Translations under genes and position numbers: made by a program
In this document: positions 35,020 to 48,157 of the stretch, in pieces
Numbering within the stretch: position 1 is the first letter of the stretch
How the letters are laid out: every line of letters starts with the position of its first letter
Origin: Serinus canaria
Taxonomy: Eukaryota; Chordata; Aves; Passeriformes; Fringillidae
Assembly: GCF_022539315.1 (NCBI RefSeq)
Contig: NC_066315.1
Location: 17,087,649-17,151,648, forward strand
DNA length: 64,000 nucleotides
Reading direction: 5' to 3'
The notes under the pieces: generated by a model
Told to the model about the DNA's origin: nothing
The model's input: only the letters and a program-made list of their open reading frames with translations
Databases searched by the model: none

Positions 35020-36650
35020 GGAAATTAAGAGTTGGGCATTTGGGCAGGCAGAAATGGACATAATCTCAGGAGGGACCATGTACATTTTTTTCAATCTTAT
35101 CTATAAACACTATACAATTCTTCTTCAACAAACCAGCATATTTCAGACAGATGAGAAAGAATCAATACAAAATGTACATTAAAAAAAAAAAAAAAAGAAG
35201 AAAAGAAGGAAGAATAGGATCAGCAGATCTTAGGCTGCAGGCACAGGACTGTCAATAAGACAAACTGAAAGACTGAATCCCTTTGTGTCTCCTTCATAAG
35301 GAATGTATTAAAATGCCACATTTTCCCCTTTTCCCCTTTCTTTCATCCAAGGTTACTTGCCTCCTGTTCTATTGTTAAAATGAACTTGCAGCCTACAAAA
35401 ATACCTCTGAACTGTATCTTCTAACATGGCTCAACACACAGTTTAAGAATATACATTAATGGGGAAAAACTGACTGAGAAGCTGCCATATTGGTAATAAT
35501 AAACTCAAAAGTATTGTAAGTGAATTTTACATCTATTGAGGAATGAAAAGGAAAATGCTGCCATCAAATAAAGACTATTTCAACAATACCTTTGCAGATG
35601 TTTGTGTTAGGGAGTATAGATTTTGAGTGTATGTGGGTGTTGAAATACATGGTTAGGAGAAGGGGAAGGGGAAAAAATGGCATGCCTGAAAAATGCAGTG
35701 TACTGTATAACAATGATAAGAGAAAAGAGCACCAGGAAGGAACAGAGATGAAGGATTTGCTTTGCTGATGTTTACTCAGAAAAAACCATGAAAGCAAAAA
35801 TCAAGAAGACAAGGAGACATGTTAGTGCCAAGACAGACGAAGGAACAGAGGAGAATATTTGAAGACTGCCAATGAAGTAATGTAAAAAAAAAAATCTTAG
35901 TAGATAAAATCTGTTAGGAGGCAAAAGAAGGTGTGAGAATGTCAGAAGAAAGTCTTAAGAGTTTTTGCAGGATGAGATGAAACTGATGTTATCTTCCTCT
36001 TTTGCATTTTCTAGGACCAATTCATTTTTACAGCGTATTCTTTAGGAAAGCCAGATTTAGCAAATTTTCATGCAGCTCTAGCGAAGACCCTTATTTATTT
36101 CTTACTACCCAATTAATTTACAAATATGAAATGCAGAGCTCATTACAGACTTCAGAAGAAACATGGGCTTTAAATTAACGATACAGCATTATATGTGTAA
36201 CAATTTTTTTATGTCAGCATATAAAACACTATGCTTCATGCCCAAACCAGTACAATAATCTTAACATATAGCTGCAGCTCACCAATCTGTTACACATCAG
36301 CCAAGTTCATACAAACCAACATTCTTACCTGCTGTTTTTCTAGGGATACAAAACAGTGACTGGTATGTAGATGAAGACAGACAGTGGTATTGCTATACCT
36401 AATTTATCATATATACTGAACTTTGACCTAAGAAAATATCACCTAACTACATTGAAAAAAACCCTGATTATAAAATTTCATATTCTTGGATCCCATGGGA
36501 ACAGTTTTAAGTTTACTAAGCACTTAATTTGCAGAAACAAATATTTATAAGATCTTCCATTATGCATCCTATCCCATTCACCCACTCTAAGTTGCACCAT
36601 ACGAAACCTGAAAGATAAATGGTTAATTACTAGATCTACAGATCACTTGC

Positions 36651-36789
36651 CTAATTGTATGGAATATAGCAGAGATAATGAGCTCATTGTGAACTGCAAC
36701 AGCCATATAACGTGGCTCATGAAATGCTGATGGGACTGTCCGCACTGCATAGCAGAGATAAACACCCCACAAGAGGAATAAAAATTCAG
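36651..36789 (-). CDS. GPR158: GPR158 coding exon: TM5, ICL3 and start of TM6
   Basis: The exon has 139 nt. CT completes an Ala codon from the previous exon, 45 codons follow, and AG is the first two bases of an Arg codon. The acceptor is TTCTCACAG. It encodes EFLFLLWGVYLCYAVRTVPS, then AFHEPRYMAVAVHNELIISA and IFHTI before the split Arg. This is TM5 (LFLLWGVYLCYAV), the third intracellular loop (RTVPSAFHEPRYMAVAVHNE) and the first turns of TM6, essentially unchanged from remembered mammalian GPR158. The donor is GCAAGT rather than GTAAGT. Using the GT four bases downstream would shift the frame. Confidence 0.96.
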
Positions 36790-39410
36790 CTGTGAGAAGA
36801 ACAAAAAGAAATAATTTGCAATTAGTTTTATAGATGGAAGGAAATTTGAAGCACTACAGTATCTTCTGTATGTGTGAGAATCTATGCAAAGACAATACAC
36901 ATGTATATAAGTACACACATAGGCAGTCAAACCCTTTTGGATATTGTCACTGTACATGATATATTTGGTTTTAATTTTACACATCTTTTTCCACATCAGG
37001 AACCCTTGCATTCATGGTATTTCAGTTTACCAATTGACCAACTTTGAGACAATGTCTAAAAATGTCTTGCTTGCTTTTATAATCAGTACTACAGAATTCT
37101 GACATCACTTCAAATGACAAGTATTTTTAATTGTAGCTCTGGTTCCTTTTACAGAGGCAGATATAGTGCTGCTATCAGACTACATGCTTTTTAAGACAAC
37201 ACTTTCATTTCAAAGGTTTATAACTTAGATAAAACAAGATATTTTGTGTTTAAAAAATTCCTCTGTTCAAGACAGTTAATTCTGGTGGTACCCATAATAT
37301 GACAAGTCACTTCTGAGGGTCTAATGCACTTAAAGCAATGATGTGTTTCTTTTAGGAGAAAAATGAGTAAAGGAAGAAAGGAGAAAAAGTAGAGTGTCTG
37401 GATCAGCCTAAACAATTCAGATAGAGACAGCTCATCTGCACCCAACAGTACACTGACTTCAGCTTCCAGTGGACACCCTGATGTGACATCATTTGGACCT
37501 TGATAAAAATGAAGTGATTTCCTAACCACTTTAAAAAAAAAAAATTCCTAGAAAAACACCCTACAGCTCTGTCATGCAGTTATGAATAGAGCTGGTGCCA
37601 GTCCCTCTTGCCTTGCAGTCTGGGCTGACAATGGCTGGAAGTGTTTGAGTGTCACCCAGTAATGTGCAGTTCATGTTAGACCCCTGCAATGCCAGCACTG
37701 CTCCAGACCAGCTGCAGAAACTGTGATCCCATTGTTACTCATACACTTCTTTTATCTTGTTGAATTTTTGCAATAGAAACTACACTTAAATGCAGTAGAA
37801 TAGAAAATCAATCTTTTTTCAGACTCTTTTTTGCCAGTAATTTTTCTATACTGTAACTAAACCTGGTGATCTGTGACATCACCCTGTGCAACAGGTCAGC
37901 AAATAATTACTGGTCTGGTTTCAGTAATGACACAAATGCTTGTGAACCCACCATTAACAGCAGACTAAAATATAATCTCAGCACTGGATATCTCATTAGA
38001 ACAAACCCTCCAGCACCTCCACTTTTAGTAGTACATGACTGCTGTAACTTATCTATAATATATTGTTACACCATTTTGAAACTTCAAATGCTATTGCTAT
38101 TAATTCCAGCTAAAATCAATAGAGACGAGTCTGGATAAAATTAATTCAGTCACACAGAGCTCTCTGTGCTATGACAAGAGCTTATTTTGAACTCTGAACA
38201 ACACTTTGCACATTTCTTCATGAAAAATACATGTCCTATCTCCAAGATCCTATTTTTACTGGAGCACAGCCTTCACAGACCCAGCAGTCTTGCCAGTCAC
38301 ATAAACCCAAACATCTGAAAGGGCATAATCCACCCATACTGCTGTTTTTGGCATCTTCCTCACCAAATCCTAATATAATAAACTTTTTGATCTTTTGACT
38401 AAGTAATAGTATGATCTGAGGCCTTACTGGGTATCAAAATGAAAAAAATCTTGGGATGAATCTTCTGAGACTGTGTGTCCCAGTCTGTTTTGAGCTCAGC
38501 AAAAACACACATGCAGGTATGTTTTTCCCATATTACTCATACACTTGGGCAAACTGCCTGCTACTTCCATTTAATTTCTAGAAAATTAGCTATGCTATAA
38601 AGGAAGTCTGTCATTCTGGTTTCTTAAAAACTCCTGCACAGAATGACTTACAAAGCTATCTTGATCCTGAAGTCTTTCCTGACCAAGTGGAATACAAAAC
38701 TAGCTTCAATAAAATAAGAATAAAAGGTTTTTACAAATCTTAGCAGTTTGGTTTTTTTTTCTTTAGGTACTTGCCTCACATATGCAGAATCATAGCACTG
38801 GAATGTATTGCTCTTCAAATGACTGTAATTTATTGCTTTCATTGCTCCATAATGATTTAGAAGAAATTGAAAAGCAGAAAATTGTTGGAATTAGGCTGCT
38901 AAAGCCAGATCACTGTATCTTACTGCCCTGTCTTCTATGGAAACCCTTCATACTAGCACTGCTCAGCAGGGCTCCTCTAACATGCCAGACAACGCCTATT
39001 TCCTCACATTTTCCCTTTCATCCAAACTTCCCCTGCTCCCCAACATGAGCAGGAGAACTGAATAGATGAGCTAATTGTGAAATAACAGGCACACTCCACA
39101 AAACTACCCAAGGTCTGTTCTTCTTCCTCTTTCTCAGCTGAAGCGAGAGGAGCCCCAAGATTCTTTCTGACTAGAAAGATCAGTTCAAAGTGCTAATAGA
39201 GGCTGAGAATTTGAAAGGTTTGGCTTCCAAAGAAATTAAAAAAAAAAAATGTAAAATTTCATTTGCTGAAGGTATTTTTACTTAAACTAAAGAGTGAGGG
39301 CCAAATTTTGCGTACTTTTAGAAGAAAAAATGAAAATGCTGTAATTTTGAATTAGTGGGTTTTGGGGTTTTTTGCACACAGAGCAAATGAAAATGAAAAA
39401 AAACATACTT

Positions 39411-39431
39411 CCAAAAAAAAAAAAAAAAAAC
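39411..39431. repeat. A-rich homopolymer tract
   Basis: A run of about 20 A residues following ATACTTCC and preceding CAACCTAAAAAAC. Low complexity, with no recognisable element attached. Confidence 0.85.
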
Positions 39432-40089
39432 AACCTAAAAAACAAACCCTCACAAACCTTAAGCATTTTAATTAGCTGGGCTAAGCAGGAAGGCAGGTAA
39501 CATCTGATCTCCAGATCTGATTAATTCTGAAAATTTCAGTTTTCAGTTTCACAATCATAGTTGCAAGGAGTTCTTTAGACAAGAAGCAATTTCAAAGTAT
39601 AAATATACTGGAGCATAACAGTAGTTTGTACCATTCAGTGCATAATGCTTTTAGAAAAGCTTTACATTTAGAGCAGAGTTGGCATTCCTGTCTGCAGATA
39701 ATAATTACTGTGACATCTGGTATGGAACACAAATATGGAAGGGCTCTTAAAACATAAGGTAAAATAACAGAGTTCCTTAACTTGCTAAACCAATATTACA
39801 ATAATTTCATCAGCAATGACAAAACAGACTGATAGAAAACTGATTTATTATCTAAACCACTAATTAAAAAGATTAAATGTATGATGTAAAAAGCTGTGTT
39901 TAGGGGAGAAGACAAGTTCCTATAATTAGCTACACATGGTTAGTGCAATTTGCATCAAAAATCTAAAGGTGTTAAAAATTTGGTTTTTTGCTGTATTTTT
40001 TTTCCTACATGGCCTTTTTACATTCTCAATATAAAGTAATGTAACATAATATATTTATTATTGCAATGAATAACAAAGATATAACTAAT

Positions 40090-40172
<83 letters not shown>

Positions 40173-40184
40173 GGACAGATAGAT
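40090..40184 (+). repeat. (GATA)n tetranucleotide microsatellite
   Basis: About 20 uninterrupted GATA units extend to about 40170, followed by a GGACA interruption and two more GATA copies. Read on the minus strand it gives a Tyr-Leu-Ser-Ile repeat frame, which is not a gene. An array this long and pure is expected to be highly polymorphic. Confidence 0.97.
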
Positions 40185-41778
40185 AATTGAGTATATCTGG
40201 CCACCATGCAGCAAGGTTCTAATGTACAATTCATCCCTCTCTTAGATTTTTTATGGGACACCACTGACTGCACCAAATATCTTTAATGGTCAAAATCTAT
40301 GAAATGTGATATGAGATTCCTATTTGGCTTGCTGAATAATTTTCCACTAAAAGTCTGGTGTAGAAAAGTGACTTTCTGACTAAATAAATATCTTAGCATA
40401 CTGCATACCTGTCTAGAGCAAACTCAAAGCTTAAAACACATGATCTTGTTCCTATGATTTAGCACAAGGCTTATAAATTATCCCATTTCATATATTAAGC
40501 ACAAAACCTAAATACCCTTCCTTTCCCCTTCTGAAAAAATTATGGAAATTCCTAGGAGAGTGAGTGAGCTGTCAGCTGTTCTCTGGACAGAAAATGCAGA
40601 GTCAAAACAATAAAACATAAAAGAGCTCTGAAAAAAACCTTGCAGCAGTTCTCTATAATTGTCCAAAACAGGCATTTAGATTTGGGAGAAAATCTTTGAT
40701 AGCTAAGAGGTTAAGAAACAGCACAGTTGCTTTAAAGGCATAAATGGATGCAGATATGAATGGAAGGTAAGAGATGAAAATGTAAAGTGACCTCAATAAG
40801 TCATGTGCACAAATGAATTAGTCTTTAAATATCTCTCTTCTTAGTCACTACCTACTTCTTATCCACAGAACCTTTTATCTGGTCTTTGCATTATCTGATC
40901 AACCTCCTTAATATACTCGTTGGTGCTTAAAAATCAGGATTCTTCCTTGTCTTCATGATGCTGATTATGTTTTTGGAAAATGAAGCAATTTGGAGCACTT
41001 ACCTTAATCATCCAACACACTGGGCCGGTGCCAGTTACAATGCCTGTTACTATGAAGAGTGAGCCATGTCCACTCACTTGAGATCTTTTTAGGCCACTGC
41101 TCATATTCTGCATCTTCTGATAATGAAGGACTATGCTATATATCCATAGTTTGTGGTATGTGTCTGCTTCACAGAAAAGGATAGACTTAGGGTTGTTATT
41201 ACTGACTTAATCAAACTTCCTCAGAAGATCTGGGTTAACATATTTTCTAGGTTTTGCTAAACCTGCAGTGGTCTGTGTTGCTCTGAGCAGAAGCAAATCC
41301 CCTCGTTAATCCATTGCTGCTTTCACTCCTGCTATGCAGATGTCTGTACTCCACCTAATCAAGGCTGCCTAATGAAGAAGGCTCTGCAATTTGTTGCAAA
41401 CGACATTTGGATGTCTAGTGAACGACAGGAAAGACTGCAAGGGGGGAGAGCGGTCTAGAACACATACACAACTGACTTCTAACTCTGCTTGTGCCTCTGG
41501 CTCGTATTCTCATATTCTATGAATATGAAAAAAAAAGCATTTGAGGTCCCCATTCAATCCAAACTTTGCATAAGTCATCATTTTTTGCAGAAGTGGGAGC
41601 CTTTTTCTTGCTATTTGGGTGCCAAATACACATTTTGCTGTGATTTGCAGCAAAAATAGCATGCAGGGCTGTATTTGTAGCCAGTGAGACCATAAAAATG
41701 TTGCAAATATATTTTACTAAGCTCTGTAACTGAGCCAAAGGCATTGCAACATGGACAACCATATTAAATGGACCATAT

Positions 41779-41890
41779 AACCTTAATCTCACTGTGCCTC
41801 AGCTCTGCCTGTGTAAAATGGGGATAATGCCACCCTGCCATTCAGAACAACAGTGGAAATAAATTTACCCATATTTGTGAAGAGCTTAAG
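41779..41890 (+). mobile_element. MIR-like ancient SINE relic
   Basis: The segment runs CTTAATCTCACTGTGCCTCAG, then a CTGTGTAAAATGGGGATAAT block, then AAATAAATTTACCCATATTTG, then TGAAGAGCTTA. This parallels the 3' half of the MIR SINE in order: 'ctctgagcctcag', 'ctgtaaaatggggataat', 'taaatgagttaatgcatgtaaagcgctta'. Several blocks match almost base for base, and the order and spacing agree. MIR is best known from mammals, but related CORE-SINEs are older than the amniote radiation. It lies antisense within the 11-kb GPR158 intron. Confidence 0.65.
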
Positions 41891-44800
41891 TCCTAAAATG
41901 TGGGCTTCCTTAATGCCATGGTCAGGGGAGGAATGTGAATTACTTCAGACTGTCCTGTTTGCTTCTCAGCCCTCCTAGTCTGGCAGAAATACCTTTCTCT
42001 TCATTCTCTTCTTCATGCCAGCCCCTTGGTGAAGATGGCTGGAGCCAGGACACCCATTCCTGTGCCCACCCGCATTCTGCTGTCCAGAAGCGACTTGCAA
42101 AAAGAAGACAGCCCTGAAAGATTAAAGCCCATTTTCATGGCTCTGTATGAAGCTTTATTTTTGACCACACTTACTTGTTTAAAAAGCACCACCATAGGCA
42201 AACCAGGCCACTGCTCCCCAGGGATGGTGACGTTAAAGCTGTGATTTGCTTAAGTTCAACTGGTATTCTGAACTCTACAGTCTTGGTAAAATAGTACTGT
42301 TCCAACAATTATACCATTTTTCCCCATGTTTTAAACTCTAATTACTGATTACCACTCTACTTACATCCATAGCACAGCTATGACAACTCATCTATTTCTC
42401 TACCACACTTCACTACATTTTAAATCCCATTTACTGAGATGAAGTGAGCTATGGATCTGGAAGCACAGCTCTTCCATCCGTTCATTCACTCAGGGTGCCA
42501 GCTGGAGCTGAGCATGCACCATTTTAAAACTGGAAAAAAATTGTGTCCTCAATTGCTCCTGTGTTGCCAGCCAACGCAATCTCTTTCTGCATCGCTGTGT
42601 CCAATCTCCCACCTGGAGAGTTGCACCATGTCATAGGAGAAGCTTTTTTCTTCAGCTGAAAGGATTTTCATATATTTCAATGAACTGTGATTACAAGTCT
42701 TTAGTGATGAGTTATTCCTAGCAAATTATAAATTACCAGAGGTTTATCTGTCTCTCCCACCATATCTCAGCATCATTTTAATTAGCTATGCACAGCAATG
42801 AAGAGAGCTATTTCTGGTAAAAGAATTGATGGTACCAGATTCAGACTTTTTTTCCTCCCAGAACTTCCATGGCCTGTGGCTGTAAAGGCTGAGAGAGAAG
42901 AGTGGGGTCCTTGGGTTGGTGGGAGGCACAGCATACTCTGTCCCCCAAACTGTTACAGGACTGCCTTGCAGGTCTACTCAAAGCGATGCAAGAGCCAAGC
43001 AGACCATGGTCTGTGGATCCCATGGCTTCAGGGTGACCTAGATATGGCTTTTGCTGGCAGTGGAGACATACCCATTGACTTGAGTGTGACCAACAGACCT
43101 AGGAGTCTCACTGTGCCAAACCAGTGCTAAGCCAGTCTCAGGTCTCTAGGAGCTCCTCTCATTTCTGCACTCCTTTTAGCCCTTATACTCAAGCATTTCC
43201 TTACTTCTTCTAGAATTAATTTTCTTACTTCCTCTGTCCTGCCTCATGACTTCCACAGCTCACTGTTGTTACTAAAGTCAGCTGGACACTCTTCTTGTCT
43301 CCACGAGCCCCATCAACCTCTCTGCTTGTGCGTGGATGAAAGAGGGAGAAGAGGATCAGCTGAAAACTGGCTGAGTGTGGGACGCCTTCTCTCACATCTT
43401 AAAGAGGATAAAAGCAAATGCCAATGGCATCCAAAGTACTTAAAGTGTTGGAAAGATTTGGAGCAGTACCAGTAGTGGACTCCAAAAAGAGTGGTGCAAA
43501 TACAAGAGGAAGTCAGAACACCTTCCAGCCTCTCCCAAACCACAGGAAACTTGCAGAAGCAACTAAATGTGTCATTCACAAACACAGAAATACGTGGCCC
43601 AGGCAACACAAACATGGTTTCATGGGCAGAAATATTTTGTAGGAATCATGCCTAAATAAAGGATATGGGATTTCACTTACCACATACCAGGTAACAAGAG
43701 AAAGCAATGTTACTGCAGGGGGTAATGCAACCCAGAGTGCTAAACCTGGGGGTTCCAGCAGCACTCCCCATCTTTGGTGCTGTCCCTCATCCTCTTCCAG
43801 ATTTACCTTATCCTAGAGATGAGTGCCATAAAACTGCACACAGTGCTGGTGATGTGGACTGTGGAAGGACTGCTGAAGAGGTGTGCAGGGTGCCAGGAGG
43901 AGTAGCTTACAAGCAGAAAAGAGACAGAGCTGAAGGTACTTTGTAAAACACTGTTCTTTTTCTATTTCTGCTGCAAACATTTTATACAACCCTGGCCTTA
44001 TCACTTAGATAAGCTTTTCACAAGTGATCACTATTTTTACATGATATACTTTTTGAGTATCTAATGTGAGAAATGAATTCAACATCAGTGTTGAATTCTA
44101 AGCATCTCCAGGTTGTGCTTTCCACAGAGGAGACTATAAACAGTACTCTGAAAAACCAGTCCTTCCATGTCTCAAGACAGACACCGAAAATGGATAATTT
44201 TGGCTTTAATCTTTGTGCATTGATGCTAAGAAGAACATGATTAAAAATGTCCATTTGGAAATGAACAGTTCTTTACTCATGTTACTCTGAACAACACACC
44301 CCAAATATGGCATAGGGCCACATCAAATGGGGATAACAAAAAGAAATAATAATCACTCATTCACTGAATGCAGCAGAGGGCCTGTAGAAAATTTAATAAA
44401 AGAGCCCCATAAGGATGTATTACAATGCCCTAGCTCAAAACTGTACAGGCAGTCTTGATGCCCAGTTTGTCAGAGCCTGTCCTGGCACCTCATGCCCTCG
44501 TTAGACACAAAGATTATGTATGTTAAATATCAACAAATGAACAGTGGTAGGGAGTTCTTCTGGGAACAGTCCAAAAATACTCATTTTTTTCCTTCTCCTG
44601 GCTGAGAGCATGCAGTAATTATGAGGAAGTTTCATATCTGAAACCCTCCTGATGCCCAAGACCTAAAGCATGACCTACAGATGTGAGGGCCACAGCAGCA
44701 GCTCAGCACAGTGGAGCAGCACTGCTCCTGCCAGCCAGAAACCAAACAGGTGCAGGGGAAAAACATCTCCCTGTGCTTAGTTAATACCTGTCATTCACCT

Positions 44801-45407
44801 CTGGTCTAAATAAAAACTGAAGATCACACACAGAATATATGGGGGATTTTAAAAAACTTGCCTATCCATTTGGGGTGAAACTGGCACTGTTGAAGTCAGG
44901 AACATCCACTTGTCAAGATTTCACCTCTGCCTTTTGTTTGTGCCTGTGCATGCATGTTTATCTCTCTGCCTGCCTTTGTCTCCTCCCCGGGGCTTTGTTC
45001 ATTAAACTTATTATATTGTCTCTTTTTCCAGTTTCTGGGAAGCTCTCTTAAATCCTGGAACAATATCTGTTACACTTATAGGATGTTTTCCCCTCGGGAT
45101 AAAGAACAGTAGTTTGATTTGTGACACTGCAAGCCTGTAGGCAGCAGAAGTTTATAACTTGGAGTTGTTTTCTAAGCCAAAATCTGATGGTGACAGGTAG
45201 AGGTATAAAATATATTCAGGCCATAGGAAAAAGGCTTTGTGGGTGAGTATTTTCAAGGCCTCGGGTCTTTCTCTGCAATCTCAGATTGTCAACCACACCA
45301 TGGATTTTCAATGAGACAGATGCCCTGACCTTGAAAGGGATGCAGAAACTAACACAGAGGAAATAAAACAATAAGGCAAGTAACAAATAAGCTACTCACA
45401 AGTGTCC

Positions 45408-45467
45408 AACCCTAAGGAAAATACACACTAACTTACAAACCCAAAGGAAAATACACAGTAACTTACA
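45408..45467 (+). repeat. Two-copy 30-bp tandem duplication
   Basis: Units beginning at 45408 and 45438 share AACCC, AAGGAAAATACACA and TAACTTACA, differing at two or three positions. It is a small local duplication in intronic DNA without apparent function. Confidence 0.9.
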
Positions 45468-46188
45468 TTACATTATGTAGATAAAGTAAGATTTACTGAA
45501 TGCTAATTTTTCTCATCAGCATATCACAGAGTACAGAGGCAATGCTAGAAACAGTGATAACCATTGTGTATAAGTCCCTACATCTCTCACAGAGACCATC
45601 CTCTTAGACTTAATGGAAATGTAAATATAAAGCATTCACTGTAATAAAAGTCTCCGGAGATAGAGTCTAAGTAGCATGATTAGTATGGAAAATGCTTCAT
45701 AAATCCCAATTCCAATAATCTCTGGTAGCATAAAGGATTCATCTCATTATGACTTTCTAGCAGAGCCTTGTTAATTCTCACTTCACTAATCTGTGACCTT
45801 GAAAATCTCCTGTCTGCATTTCAGTGAAGTGTTGACAGCCCAGTGAAATAGGGAAGTATTCCAGCAAGGGCTGCAAGTGACAGAATATATTGCAAAACAC
45901 TCACTAGATTTATATAAAATACTGTGCCTGACAAAATTAAATGAAATCTTTAATAAATTAACATCCACCATTTTTATTTTAGCATTTGAAATCAAATAGC
46001 AGAATCTATCAATTAATTTACTACATATTATATTTTGCAAGGCTGCTAACATAGGAATAAAAGGAATTCTTTGTTAAGGATATTACTTCTGACACATTTC
46101 TGAGATGAAGTATCTAAGTTTGGGACTAGTTCCTACTGACTGTAACCTTTTGAGGCCACTATTAACAATAAGAATCTTGAAGTCCCAT

Positions 46189-46233
46189 GCACACACACAC
46201 ACACACATATACATATATATATATATATATATA
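46189..46233 (+). repeat. (CA)n(TA)n compound microsatellite
   Basis: About ten CA units are followed by ATACA and about ten TA units. Probably polymorphic. Confidence 0.95.
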
Positions 46234-47918
46234 GACCACACATGTTATTACAGTCTTGTAGGTGCACATCTCTTGGTACCACTAATATGACTGCATGGTG
46301 TACTGAAGAGTTGCATAATTCTGTCTAGGAGGTAGTGTGGGAAAGAAGACAAAATGACTGCACAAAAGAAATTCTGCCCTATTTTCCAGGCTTGAGAGCT
46401 CACTTTGCTTCTATTACCCCTAAGTGTATTTTGAAAAACATTAAAAATTCTTCCAAATGTAAATGAACAATTCTTACTTTTTTTCAATACTTGGCAGACA
46501 GCAACTCATGTAATTTTTTGTCAAAATATACAATTGATCAGAATTGGGTATTAAGATCTGAATTGTTAATCACTACACCATCAGAATTATAAAACCCAGA
46601 GACTAAAAACATTTGTTGCCATTATTCAAAAACCACCACTATCAAAATATTAATAAAACTACACTGTCAAATACACCAAAATTTTGATCCAAAATGGGTT
46701 AGTGCAGATGACATCATCAAGTGTTTCACATTTAATTCTTTTTGCCAATTTTACAATATCTCTGCCAATACTGCTATTCCATTACTGCAAAGTACATCCT
46801 CCAAAAGGACCCAAATTGAGAGGCATTTCAAAACATGCTCCTTTCTATTCTTCTCTGCATGGTTTACCAGTGACCATATGGACAGATGGGGTACCCCTGT
46901 GCCTGACTGCCTCTGAGATCTTACAGAAAGGAGAGGAAAGCAGAGCACAGGGGCACCTTGGAGCCATGGAAGCTCCTCTGTGAAGCTGGCAGCAGTGTTT
47001 TGTCATACACTGACTTTCTGTATGCCAGTCTGAGAGAAACCACTTCTGTCCATCTCATCTGCACTCTCACGTGGAGAAGCCACCATTACCTCTCCCTAAT
47101 CCTCAGGAGCAGAGCTCTGTCAGTGGGATGTCCATGGGAGAAGTGGGGAAAGGGCAGAAAAGCAGGAATTTATTTCCAATTTCAAACCACTGAAGTATTT
47201 GAGAGAGTGGGTGGCTAGCCTGGGCTGTACAAGCAACACTGGCTCTAGGTGGAAGCTCTGTGTGGGAGAAAGCTCATCACACTGTTTAGCTGAACCCTGG
47301 TACAGGGAACCCACTGCTTCTTACAGAGCTCAGGAAACAAAAACTAAACCCTTCTCTAATTTATATTAGGGTGTCATTTTTAGCTCCTGCCTATTCCATG
47401 CACTGAAAGCACATCTAACAAAAACATCAAACTGGCCCATTTGATGTGCATTTCCTATTCCCTGTACTTTGATACCAATTTTTGGAAGGTTAAGAATGAG
47501 TGGTGGTGGAAATTCTTTCCCTCCTCACACAAGAGCTCTGACCAGTTCTGTGGTGCAAAATCAAAAAGCCTTCATTAAACTAGTTACAATTTCTCACTTC
47601 AATAGTAGTAGAACCATTGAAGAGCTTAAATAGTAGAAGAACTGCTTCTTCCTTTTTTGTTCTAGGATGAAATGTCTTGAGCACCCATCACTTTGTTACT
47701 ACAATCCAAGTTACAAACCTTTGAAAGTCACAGAAGTGTCAGCATATTTTGTTTTACTTCTCAGCCCATTTAAAAAATCTATATGCTGATATTTTACTGC
47801 TGTAGTTCTCACATATTACGCAGTCTGACAAAACTTTGAGATATTCCAAAAGAAGAAAAATTAAAAGGCAACCAAGCTTTATTACAGAAATTAAAGATAA
47901 GATAGAAAATTAACATAC

Positions 47919-48157
47919 CAACAGCCATCATGTAATCCCAGCGGTCTATGAGGCACATATTGAAGATCAGGTGGTCCGATGTTTGCCCTTGACCAATGAG
48001 TGGAATGTTTCTCTCCAAATTTTGGGTTATTGCAGAAGTCCAGCCAATGAGGAACCAAAAGACTACCAGGAGAATAACAGACAGCATCCTCATCACTCTC
48101 CCACCTGTCATGTATGGAATGCGCTGAGCCGTTCGGGACAGGAATACCTTCAGCACC
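47919..48157 (-). CDS. GPR158: GPR158 coding exon: end of TM3, ICL2, TM4 and ECL2
   Basis: The exon has 239 nt: one base finishing a codon (Arg in human), 79 codons, then the first base of an Ala codon. The acceptor CTGACTTTTTCAG precedes GGTGCTGAAGG; the donor is TTG|GTATGT. It encodes VLKVFLSRTAQRIPYMTGGR (end of TM3 and ICL2), VMRMLSVILLVVFWFLIGW (TM4) and an ECL2 containing GQTSDHLIFNMCLIDRWDY. The Cys in NMCLIDRW is the class C ECL2 cysteine that pairs with the top of TM3. A second ECL2 Cys that I recall in human (SSVCQNLE) is Thr here (SAITQNLE). The N-terminal ectodomain and TM1 to TM3 must lie at higher coordinates, outside the window. Confidence 0.96.

Larger units (their letters stand above)
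32672..36650 (-). other. GPR158: GPR158 intron (3979 bp) with a GC-AG splice pair
   Basis: The 5' end on the minus strand is TTAG|GCAAGT and the 3' end TATTTTCAG. Only a GC donor at 36650 keeps the reading frame and the conserved Arg-Phe junction. The intron contains A-rich tracts at 34986-35019 and 35181-35199, a GCATGTGT microsatellite at 34218-34250 and an imperfect local duplication at about 33793-33870. No recognisable transposon was found. Confidence 0.9.
36790..47918 (-). other. GPR158: GPR158 intron (11129 bp, GT-AG)
   Basis: The donor is TTG|GTATGT at 47918 and the acceptor TTCTCACAG ends at 36790; the intron interrupts an Ala codon after its first base. It holds a (GATA)n array, a MIR-like relic, a two-copy 30-bp duplication and a CA/TA microsatellite. 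Plus-strand frames near 42798-43130 and elsewhere look random. No internal gene was recognised. Confidence 0.9.

Noticed and set aside
40026..40276. Minus-strand frames with Tyr-Leu-Ser-Ile repeats
   Set aside because: Translation of the (GATA)n microsatellite.
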